This document shows, in pieces, positions 21,603 to 33,500 of a DNA stretch of 64,000 nucleotides (position 1 is its first letter; every line of letters begins with the position of its first letter). A program made the translations under genes and the position numbers. The DNA is from Antedon mediterranea. Its lineage: Eukaryota > Echinodermata > Crinoidea > Comatulida > Antedonidae. The DNA lies in the NCBI RefSeq assembly GCF_964355755.1, contig NC_092675.1, positions 5,492,312 through 5,556,311 on the forward strand, in the 5' to 3' direction. Under the pieces are notes generated by a model. The model saw only the letters and a list, made by a program, of their open reading frames with translations, was not told the DNA's origin and did not search any database.

Positions 21603-22353
21603 GAAAATTTGATATAACATCAAGATTTCCTTCCCTGGTTAGAAAATGTTTATTGTCACTGTTTACAGTGTAATGTGTAGATCCAACACTAGGTGTTAAT
21701 AAACTTGGAATTGTTGACAGAGCTTAAGATTCAATATCACCATTAATAAAGTATCATAAGACAGTGATAAGACACCAAAGAAATGGCGTCTTGTGGGTTG
21801 AGGCTGATCCGTCTAAATTTTGAAACTTTACAATACAAAAGAATGAAAATACGGTGCATTTCAGCACTTTGTTTTACACTTACATTATATAATTAGTTTT
21901 AAAAGCCTGGTTCCATCACTATTATAATAAAATAATTCAAACTTTATATTAAACAAGAAGAAAGAAGAAGCAGGACCAATGGATGACAAGTTGAAACGAA
22001 TATAGCAAAATGTATATAGTAAATTAAATATTGATGTTCTTTGTTCTTACAGGGAGTAACACACTTTTATATTTGTAAACATAGGTGCTATGAAGAGCAC
22101 TTTTAATATATCGAATATCAGCTAAAAAAAACTATTATCACCTTGTTTTATTGATTTAACATAATTATGGAAATAATAAGTTATTGATAATGAGGTTATT
22201 TTTGAATAAATGCCTGTATCTGTTCTTTCTTCTTCTCTTATGTGTTCTTTCATTTTGTTGTATGTATATATTGTATATTTTAATATTTAGACATTTATAT
22301 AATTGAATTAAATGTTTTGCGGTGTAATATATTTTAACCGACATTAAACGTCT
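21603..22353. other. Intergenic, PALD1 to STOX
   Basis: No exon or repeat recognised up to the transposon boundary. Confidence 0.5.
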
Positions 22354-22560
22354 GACTTGGTGACTACTTCTTCGCATGCAGCTAAAGTAAAATGACGTCA
22401 CGTTAAAGCGTGTCGTCACAGAGTCTCATGCATATGCAAAAGGGTGTTTTGTCTCTGCTTCTTGTGCGCTCATGATTTTACAAAATGTTTTCAGAGTGAT
22501 TAATTAATGATGGTGCGATCGGTGGTACAGAAAATAATCCGATATTGTTCCAGATAACAA

Positions 22561-22646
22561 AGAAGCAGATTAAATATAGTTGTTTATTCGACCCATTTGG
22601 CTTAGAAGCAGATTAAATATAGTTGTTTATTCGACCCATTTGGCTT
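22561..22646. repeat. 43-bp direct duplication inside the transposon
   Basis: AGAAGCAGATTAAATATAG to CCCATTTGGCTT occurs twice head to tail with no differences. Confidence 0.95.
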
Positions 22647-23985
22647 GCTTAGATGCCTAGCCCTATAGACAGACTTTCTATGATACCTACTCACTAGCGG
22701 CCTAACTAAAGACAAGTAAAATACAGTATACACTACCCACTATCAGGCCATCCATATCCTCCCCTTCATCGTTACCACCGCGTGGCATTGTGCAGATACT
22801 AACCCAGCATACTAGCTAACTTCCCACCCACCCTAGCTCTCAGGTATGCACTGCGCTGCCACTACTACAGACAGTAGGAGGCCTAGCCTAATTCGGGCCT
22901 CATGTCTTGCAGCATTTGAAAATACATACTAATATTGTACATTATTATTATTTTGTATTCGCACTGGAAGTATCTAGGCTCTCCTGTCATGTTAAAATTA
23001 AAGTATATTATTTATTATCCTCAGCAGTGAAAACAATTATATTTTGTTGTATATTTTCGATAAATCTCGCGTCGCGTGTGTTTGGTGGTGGAAAAAACTC
23101 TCAGCAAGTTTGCTTCATTTATATGCATGAGACCAAAGAATATATATCACAAGAATGAGTATTCCGCGATTTTTGCATGAGAAATTTGTAACAGCAGAGA
23201 GCTCCAGAGAGTGATGCCCGCCCTCATAAGGGCGGATGTATACATACTAAATAAGACTTGATTTAATAGACATGATACATGTCACATTAAATAGAATTAT
23301 GATAATAGTTTTTGCAATTGTAAACTATTTTATAATACATATTTATTAACAAACTAGTGTTTATTCACTTTTACAGACAATTATTTACTAACATGCTAAG
23401 TTAGTTCACAAAAAAGGCCTAACACAGCAACACCAAAAATCAACGAATATTACTCAGCACGGCCTATTCTTTACCATTGCCGTGTACTACTGTACGCCCG
23501 GTAAATTAAGTATTGTTTTTATGATATAAATTAGTATAAAACACATGTTATTAATAGGAGAAAATGTTATATGTCATTAACATTTATTTGTTTTACCAGA
23601 AACAAGTTAAATATAGGAATATTATTAAACTATCCTTCGTGAAAACGCGTAAACACCAACACGCCCGGTCACGCTATCGTAGCGCCCGGTTGATAAATCA
23701 AACTGTTTATACGGCAGTTTTTACTAAATAAATTGCATAAAACGAACAATTAAATATTCAAATAGTATTTAACATGATGTTGGCATGTAGTTGATAACAT
23801 TTTTATCATCGGAAAATACTCCGGTGGTCCAGCATTTGATTAGTGAAACCTTCACAAAAAGTTGTAAACATCCCAGATACATCCACACTTATGGCGGCGC
23901 CCTACCACATGGACAATATTACTGTTACAGGGAAAATCGCGGATTACTCATTCTTGATGAGACTCTGTGACGACCCACTTTAACA

Positions 23986-23993
23986 TGACGTCA
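23986..23993. promoter_or_regulatory. CRE-like palindrome TGACGTCA upstream of STOX
   Basis: Perfect TGACGTCA about 245 bp upstream of the STOX ATG. It lies inside the right inverted repeat of the transposon at 22359-24027. The left repeat has the mirror copy at 22393-22400. Confidence 0.45.
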
Positions 23994-24188
23994 TTTTACT
24001 TTAGCTGCATGCGAAGAAGTAGTCACCGACTTTAAATTGTGATGAAAATGAATCGTAGCGCCCTCTATGTATTCTTCTCTCCGCTAAGTACAAACTTAGT
24101 TGTTCTGTTGTGAGAACAAAACAGCGAGTTGAGTTGTGAGTGCAACGAGTGGCTGGTGGAGTGTCTAGGCCTAGATATTATCAGAGAT

Positions 24189-24221
24189 ATGGAACTGAAG
24201 TCAATTCATATTGCTTCATAA
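24189..24221 (+). promoter_or_regulatory. Short upstream ORF in STOX 5' leader
   Basis: ATG GAA CTG to TAA encodes ten residues and ends 15 bases before the STOX ATG. If the transcript start lies upstream, this could reduce initiation at the main ATG. There is no direct evidence of translation. Confidence 0.4.
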
Positions 24222-24236
24222 ATATTTAGAAATAAA

Positions 24237-24591
24237 ATGGCTCAACGAAACATTGTGTCAGAAATGCGACGGAATAACAAAACCATTGCTATAACTGGAA
24301 GTTCTATTGCGATTTTGTTAGCCCCAGTAACGTGCCGCGATGACAGCGACATCGGGGAAAAGGCTCCCCACTCCGGCGGTCGTGACATATTTCGCGACTT
24401 CCAACGAGAGAATAAACTTAACTTGTGGAATAAACCACTGGCAGAATCTGTGAGGGAACTGACTTATTTAGGCTGGCTAGAGCCTGGAACATTGTTTGTT
24501 CAAGGAACAGATAGAGGACTGGATGGCCTACGAGAAGCTTTTTCAAGAAGGGTGCTAAAACCGCCAAGGAATTACACCATTCATAACCTTG
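24237..24591 (+). CDS. STOX1/2: STOX coding exon 1
   Basis: ATG in AAAATGG context. Encodes 118 codons plus one base and ends at G|GTGAGT. Carries the conserved pre-winged-helix region with RDIFRDF, LNLWNKPLAE, YLGWLEPG and VLKPPRNYTI. Local GC is higher than in the surrounding intron. Confidence 0.94.
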
Positions 24592-27500
24592 GTGAGTAAC
24601 AAAACACCCACACATCATAAAGTTGCAAAGTATTCAAGATGATTGATTCCATATGTTGCCACTATTCCTTTTGTTCTATAAATAAGTTAAAAAAGTACTT
24701 TTTAAACTGAAAATAATTAAAGTTAAAACCATTAATTTCATTATCTTTGTAATTATTCAGTTAACTTTCCCTGCTAGGGAATACCCAGTATTTATTCAAG
24801 TTGCTGCACTTAAGAAAGAATTAACTTAAGAAATTGGTGTATTAGATTATTAAATATTATTATTTCTGGTGTGATTATGATTGGCGGCTGTACAATAAAT
24901 GATGTACTGTATCCCTTTCTTCAACAGTCTGGGACAGATCCAACATTTTTTAAATGGGGGAATGTACTGTACAGTAAGCGTATAATAATGTTAGTCTGTC
25001 AAAATAGTTCATTAATTTGATCTAAGCCTCTAGCACTCCCCTGGTATTCGTTGTATGGCAGATAGGAAGTTATGGAGGAAAATAAGTTTGAGTATGTTCC
25101 CAGATTAAATAAGAAAAGTTAAAACAATTAAATACTCCAAACTTTGCTATTAAAAATATACATAAGCAGTGAATGGGTGTAGAAAAAAGAATGAGTTCTC
25201 AATATTACCAATTACTGTTCATCCTATCAACATGCAAGATGATCAGCGGCAGAGTTTAGTTTACACTCATTCTCAATTACAACCTATCCAATTATTTTAT
25301 ACAATTATTTTGTTATCAGTGTATGTTTGCTTTTATATATTTACTGTCTATATTTATCTACAAGGAAGCAAAATATGAGTTGCTTGCTGTGGTTCTTGTT
25401 GTTAAGTCAACATGGACTTCAGTTTCACCTTATTTGTAATACAATCTATGTTTTTGAAAATTTATACTAAACTGTAGTTTCGTTAGATATTAGTTTGAAG
25501 AATTGCAATATACGGTACCCTTATCTACTGTACGGGCTTAGGCCATGTTGAGCTACCGGCCAAAATAAAATGTAACGTGGCCAAAATAAAATGTAACGTA
25601 CCCTCAATTCAATGGTGAGTATTATTAAGGCTTTGACAAGTAAATAGCCTATAGTAGCTCTTATACAAGATTCATGATCTGGTTCAGTTGCAAAGTAGTA
25701 GATCAACTTGGCGGCAGCTCAACTGGTCCCATCCCCTGCAAGTATAACATCTGTAATACTTTCTGAACATACTATAGACACATTATGACTCTACAGTAGA
25801 TATTGAACCATGTATTGTAGGAATATATACTGATGTACAATCCAAACAACATATTTAATGCAGCACTGCCATTTTAATTCATTGCATGGTTTCAAAGACT
25901 TTAGGATGTAAATATAAGAAGTAAGCTCTATATTACGATACAGTTGATCTATGTAGGCCTACCAATACCAAAGCTTTATTAGAAATAACTACTGTATATA
26001 TAAACAACAACACAGCAGTAAATCAAGATAAAATGCGATATCTCTGATTTTGACCAATATGGAACAGTCAAGTGGCTTACAATACAAGCTGTTGTTTGTA
26101 ATACAACACTTGTGTATGTCATAATCTATTTGTGAATTCTTTATGATTTGTTGTGTACTGTAGGGGTCAGTCTTTAATCATCATGTATGTATACCAAAAA
26201 AGCCTTGAGGAAAGTTAGACACCTTTCCTACATTTTTTAAATCTTCAGTAATTTAAGATCACAAACTATATTTAATGTAAAAATAATACTATATGGTCCT
26301 ATTGCAATAACTTTTTTCGTCTTTGAATGGTTAAAAATGTGAAAAATAAGTTGATTCTAATAATTATAGCCGCCCGCTATAAATCCCAAAATGCATTGCA
26401 CACGGATTGATATTTTTGTTTTTCTTCTGTTATTCATGGTCCACTTTTTGATTGATCGTGAGGCCAAAACAAATGGAAGACTCCTAACTTTTAATTAAGC
26501 GAAATTACCGGGTTTTCCCCAATTTGTATCAACGAAGTCTGGCAAAAATAGGAAGACAATTAATGCAGCAACTATACTGTACAACGTCAGGCTAGGTATA
26601 TAGCTAGCGTACGATGTCCGTACGTTACCGATGTTTACCAGCTAGGCCTCCAAAACTAAGCCTAGCTAGGCTATGCCTAAAAAGAGGTCGAAAGCTACTT
26701 AGGTAGGGCATTGTTTCTCACTTTTTATTATAATTTACCATAAAACGTACATTTAAGACAAGGAATGACCTGGTTTAATGTTTTTAAAGTAATATATATG
26801 TATTATTTTTACAAAGTTGTAAAGAAGGTGTCTTTAAACTAAACTGGGTGGATAATCACTCACTTTAGTAAACAGTCAACTTTAGCTCTTTCTTGGTAAA
26901 CCTATTGATTGTTAGTTTCAAGGGTTTTGCTAAACACCGCAAACCGCAAATATTTTTTTTACATGGATATACCCAGTGGGTTGTACACTACATGATTCAA
27001 TCACTTTTATGTTGGTTCGATAAGGTTTGCTATGTTTTTTTGGAAGTTTGCGGGGGTTTGCGGGGTTTAGCAATACCCAGTTTCAACACATTGTCATCAA
27101 CAATGGTTGATTTGCTTTACCTTGTAGATGACGAATATTGAAGATCAACTTATTGATGGGTCGTTTTCAACATGATTGCACAATAAATATACATTTTTTA
27201 TTAAAATTCTTCTATGAATGACTACATTTGCAGAAACTCATCCACGTACACATCACTTGTACCTCTATTTTGATTGGCATTAATTTATAGATGATTGGAA
27301 ATCTGCAAATGCTAATTGAGACCAGCTTTAGTTACATAATTCCATCAATTGCATTTTATTAGATTATTAAACCAGGGAGTTGATTAAACCAATCCGATTC
27401 TTAAATCGCATTAGAACAGCCATTCCATTGAAGTTCAGTATTGAATGGTGGGTACATTATAAGGTATCTTTTTACATGCAGAATTGAATTGAGTTTGCTT

Positions 27501-30500
27501 TAAGAAAATTAGAAATTTAATATTAAAACCTATTATTTTTTACTTTTAAAATTAACCAAATTTATCAACTGCTATGTTGGTGTATGTTCTGCTATGATTA
27601 AAGTTTTTGTATACTGTATGAAATAGAATTATACAGTGGAAAAAGAAATTCTGTAACGTATCATTTTAGGACTAATACTCAAATACAACATAAATTTACT
27701 GTCGAAACTGGCTAGCATACATTACAGTAATTTTTTTCTTAATATATTCAAGTTATATTCTGGATTATACAGAATATATTACTAGACATTCAATGATATA
27801 AAAACATATACCAAATTATAAACAATTATGGAACATTTTCATAGAGAAAACAGTATTATTTGACCATTTTTAATCAATATTGTCCTGTGGTCACCAATTC
27901 TTTTGCCCAAGTGCATTTAAAACTTGTTGAGTTGGTCAAACCAGTAATGCTGCCATTATTTTATCATGTTGCCTTCCACAAACAATACAGCTTTTGTGTG
28001 TAGTATTGATTGTTTCAATTGTCACCATGTACCTTGTGTTAATTCAACCCATTGTCTCTTACAAATTGTATTTAGCTCAAATAAACCTAATTTTAAACTT
28101 TATAATAAAAGCATTTGTGTAGGATTTTTTTAGGATTGAGCTATTTGACCTGTATTTTGAATAAATTAATAAATACACAGATGAAATTAAGTAAAAGAGT
28201 AGAATATCTTAAGGTTTGATTTTGACAACATTAGGTGGAATTGTTATCATACAGTTGACTTTAATATCAGTAATAAGAAAATGTGTTCAATCATTATTCG
28301 AGCAGTATTTAGCTTACAATGAATGTGGCATTTTCTGCAATATTCACCTCTTTTACTTTTGTTGTTTGCATGTATTATGTTGTTATAGTTCTACAGTATG
28401 TTAATTGATGATTTTATGATTGAGGTATGGCCCCCTTGTGTCAAATAAATAATGATAAAATGAGAAACAAAAAGTCTTTAAACTTTCCCTAAATAATTTT
28501 TTCCCTAGCTTGGCCATTTTTTTAATGTTTTCAGAAATTTGGTTCATAGTTTTTGTTAATTAAGTAATGATAATTATTTTTCATTTAACTAGTACCGTAT
28601 TAAATTGTTTGACTATAAATTGTTGATGGTCATTTAATGCACTAGAATGATTGACATTTGAATGGCAGTAATAGTCAATTGTCACTGAACAACACATCCA
28701 ATCAAATCCTTTCAAACATTTGAGTGAAAGCAAATAGTAAACAATGACAATGTTTTATTCAATGACTAAATTAATTAATTGGCATTCCTAGGTTTCATCT
28801 CCTATTTTCCCATTCATTTCAATGACAAAACAATCTCCAAGCCACAGAATATAGGCCTACATCATCCTGCATTAACATGTAACATTTGAGTAAATTTGTT
28901 TTTCATGTTCTTCGTTTTGTATTATACTAATGGACTAAATTAAGCTCTTGTACAATTCTATCATGTAATATACAGGCTTGCATATTAGTTACAGGAACTA
29001 CAAAATTGGTGAAATAAGGTATTGCCCTAACCTTCACATCAATACAATACAACAATTCTTCTTGTTGCTGTGTAACCATTTTGTTTATGAAATGTAGCTG
29101 TAAAGTCCTGTCTATACTATCAAACTAGTTTTTAAAAACTGTGATGTGCCCAAATATGGTACAGTAGTAATATGCCCAAATATGGTACTAATCCTATGAC
29201 ATCATCATGTCCGTGGGCACATCACATTTTGTTGTCACATAAAGTTTGAAAGTGTAGACAGAGCTGTATGTTGTTTGAAAGCACCCTACTGGAATCATTC
29301 ATCCATTATTCAAATGACAATGGACACCAAATACTGAAAGAAAATCCGCTGGCATAATTAGAAATATTTAAATGAGTTAACAAGAGTGTGGTAGGCTAAA
29401 GTGTTGAAATCCAATAACTACTGGAGAGTATTGCAGACCTTTTTTATAAATTTAAAGTACAATGATACAGTATTATCGAGAAATGGTAATTTCTGAAAAG
29501 GTTGAGCTCACTTCGCTCATTTAGTAAGTGTATTGATGTATGGTTCTTGAAAACATATAAAAAATTGATGTAATGCTTCAAAGGAATGGTATTTTATTAT
29601 TATTATAAATTGTTTTCAAGTTTTCAACATTAATTCATTCCTCTCAACATACATTCCTATCATCATCATCATCTTATTATCATCATCATCAAAATTATTA
29701 TCATGGTCTTGATATTGATTTCTTTTGCAATTCTCATAGTTTCTACATCTATTCAACCTTTTTTTTTTAACTCTATATTGTCTTGAAAAAAGCATCCTTC
29801 AAATAATTGCAAAATACTCAAAGAATGCTATATTCATGCATCTAATTACAAAACTATTACATAATATTACAAGAATTGAAAGTTTAGGATGTTAAAGATT
29901 TATCGTCCCCCAAGAACATGAAGATTAATTAAATCATACTTTGAATAGGTTATTTTTTAGTGTTAATACACTACAGCTAATCACTTCTGTAGAAAAAAAC
30001 GGGGAAAAACAATGTTTTCACTTATAAAATTACAAAATAAATGGTTAAATTCAACCACAATCCCACTAGCCCATAGCCAATTTGACTATTTTTGCGTTAA
30101 ATTACACTTTTTCAAATCAAATTTTTGTTCAAAATGGATATGTAATATGTGACATTAAAATGGCATATTCAACAACAAAAACTAAGAATTTTTTTTCCCA
30201 GGGGGAAGGAGAAGACAAGACAATACATCTAACATTTTAACACCACCTTATCCTTTATTAAATTATTATAAATTCTACAATCTACTGTCAGTTTTTTTCC
30301 ATACAACAGTATATCAAAAGCATAATGACATAAACAAGTCAAGGGGCCCATATATAAAGCGATAAAATGTACAGTATTCAGTGAAAGAATAAAGACGTAA
30401 AAGCCAGAAAGAATGAGCCTGTGGTTGTGGAAAGGCCAGTGCTGCAAACCAACAAACAAAATAATATGAAGTCTAAGTGGCGTGTTTAAGAGTATTATGA

Positions 30501-33500
30501 TAAATTATGTAGCGCTGTTATGAAATGCATATAGTAGCTGTACAGTTAAAGTAATTTATGATACTATTACTAATACATATACATTTGGAATTGGGAACAA
30601 GACCCTTTTAAAGTTAATTAGTCCTTTTTCGTATGCAGTTTTCTAGATAAACCGTCATTGCTTGTTTCTCTCCTAATTAAGATAGTAATTATGAAGTTCA
30701 GTAGGCTTGTTAAAACCAAATTAATGGATTTCTTAGCTGCAGTACCTCAATACTTAGTAAATCTTTTCAAATTATAACTACAGTTTTATGTGTATCTATT
30801 TATTTATGTTTATAAAACTTTTAATTACCTTGCTGAATATAAACAAAATTTAGTGAAAGCTCGGCAATTTAGGAAATTTATCGACATTGTAAACATTTTT
30901 TCTCTTCAATCACATTTATCATTTGCCTCAGCCTGGATAAGAGTATACCTATGGTTGGTTTACTCATGTGTACTGGCACAATATACTGTAACTTGACTAA
31001 TACTGTACTTGGGAGACGAGGAGAAGAACGAAAATAAATATGTAGAGATACGGTGGCGCCAATTCTGCTTTTCTTCCCATTTTAATAAAATTATGAACTT
31101 CATATTAATTAAAATTAACTTATAAAATTATTAAAGCATCAGTTTGTTTTTGCTATTTCAGATGTGTACACATATATTGCTATATAAACATTTTTGAGAG
31201 AAGGGTCAATTGACAAGGTCATTCTATCTGTTATTAATGTACCATGTTGAGGGTTAAAAACAGTTACAGGTATAGTTTTGGCTTGAATATAAAGTTATAC
31301 TAAAATGTAAACCTTTGTACCTCGTTGTTAAAATGATAATAAATAATATCGTATCGTATACTGTACAGTAGGTAAAGTTGTGATTCTGTGAAAGAGGAAC
31401 TTGCTTCTGGAATTTCTTGATTTTGTTGATATCTATTTCAAATTATGATTTCTTTGCCATTTTATATGTATATCCAGTTTCAATTATTTTTCACATTTAC
31501 TAATTTCCTGCAATGTATAATTTATGTTCAGTTCGAGAGTACATTATGCCCAGTACATGGGATTAAGGTTATAAAGCTTAACTGGATAAAAGCTGTTGAG
31601 GGTCTTCAAATTGAAACATCCAATAATACATTAAACAAAATCTGACAAGATTTTATGTAATTAATAGAAACGTAAAGTTATAAGAAATAAAATCTTTATT
31701 AACCTTGAAACTTGCAGAAGGCCTACAATGATATACAGTAGTAGTCATTCTACTAGACTTTATTTCATAATAGTTATACCCGGTATGGTTTTACCCCCAC
31801 ACTGACTAAGTGGTTTTTGATCGATCGTCTTTGGTCCAGTAAATTCGAATTCATATTGCGATAATTCATTGTACAGAAATATAGGCCTACACATTATATA
31901 GAAAAACAAGTTAGGAATCTAAGACCCAAATAAACTATTGATTGATTCTTTAAAGATATGAGTGTCATTAATAAACCACACCCCTATGGAAACAAACCAA
32001 TCAACAAGCAGCATTATTTGCTTTATTTGCTTTATTATGTCTATATGTTCAATTGTAAAGTTTACTGTCATTTTGGGCTCAATTGCTCTTTGCTTTTTCT
32101 CAGAAGAAAAATGAAATCTCCTGGCAACCTTACTGTATATCAAATGGCACATTTATTTACCTGTCATTTTGGGCTCAATTGCTCTTTGCTTTTTCTCAGA
32201 AGAAAAATGAAATCTCCTGGCAACCTTACTGTATATCAAATGGCACATTTATTTACCTGTCATTTTGGGCTCAATTGCTCTTTGCTTTTTCTCAGAAGAA
32301 AAATGAAATCTCCTGGCAACCTTACTGTATATCAAATGGCACATTTATTGTCATCATTTGTCCCAATGGTCTCTCCATTATGGTTTGCATCCCGGTTACC
32401 ATAGTGATACATCTTGTAATCCAACAACATTTCGATTTGTGGTTTTTATTGGACAATAAAGGAAAGCTTTGGAAAGATTTTGATATAATTTTGACCTAAT
32501 GTGAACTTAAGTACAGTAAGTCTTAGAACACTGTTTGCTAATATATTAAAAGGTTTTTTTTAATTGGTGAATCTATCATCTATAAAATGTTCATTGCATC
32601 ATCGAACATTTATTGTTTGTATATATTACGATTAAGTATTGTATAATAAATTGAAAGATGAAAGGGATGTATTTTACTGTATAAAATATATTGTGATACT
32701 ATACATCCATTTCTTCCTGGCTGTTCACTTCTATGTTTCAATAATTAAATGCTTTTTTATTACATCCCTGCCATTCTTTTTTATTATATAGTACGGTATA
32801 CCGTAAATCTTCTGAATTGTAATGTAACCCTGGGTTATTATTCATTGATTGTTTTTTAGGGTGGGTTACTATTCTATTAGAAGATTTATGGTAATACCAT
32901 GTTCACCCCTAATATAGGCTAAATTTGGACACAGAACTTGTTCTTTTTATGCAATGACAGTATTTCCCCCTTTAATTTTTGCAAAAGTTCCTCTGTATGA
33001 AATTGTGCCTATCTTATTGTATGGTACTCTTGCAGTAGACTTTATCTTTATTGGACTTCAAATCAAACCGTGACCTTTGTACTCTTGTACTTTTGTGTTT
33101 AACGTTGGTTTGTGACTTGTTGCCATGGGAATGGCATGGAGTGTGTCAAATGAATTGTTGGAACTCATCTACACCTTGTTTGTATTGTCATCCATGTCTG
33201 TTTGTAGGCCTACTTTATTAATGAACACTGCAAACATGTTTTGTTCTATGTATATAGCTCACTGTAGCATGGAGTGTAGACAGAAAGGCCTAATTAATTG
33301 GGGGACCTTGAGTGTCCAGGTAACATTGATCAGGGTGCCCATTACATTGTATTGACATTATAAATCCATATATAAAACTGTTCTTTTGTGGATGATGTTC
33401 ATTATAATAGATATAGTAGACAAGACAAACATCTAGGCCTACAGTACTACAGTATGCAATATACATATTAAGCACATGCTTATCAAAAATATATTTCCTA

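Larger units (their letters stand above)
22359..24027. mobile_element. 1669-bp DNA transposon with 71-bp inverted repeats, just upstream of STOX
   Basis: The left repeat (22359-22429) and the complement of the right repeat (23957-24027) start GGTGACTACTTCTTCGC and match over 71 bp with three mismatches. GACTT flanks both sides (22354-22358 and 24028-24032), a 5-bp target duplication. No transposase reading frame remains. Each repeat contains TGACGTCA. An internal AAGAATGAGTA/CGCGATTTT block near 23150 recurs inverted next to the right repeat. The superfamily is not clear to me; 5-bp duplications occur in Transib, but the terminal bases differ. Confidence 0.88.

Noticed and set aside
31958-32499. 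Two overlapping frames of about 140 codons
   Set aside because: Product of the 96-bp triplication; no homology, no splice support.
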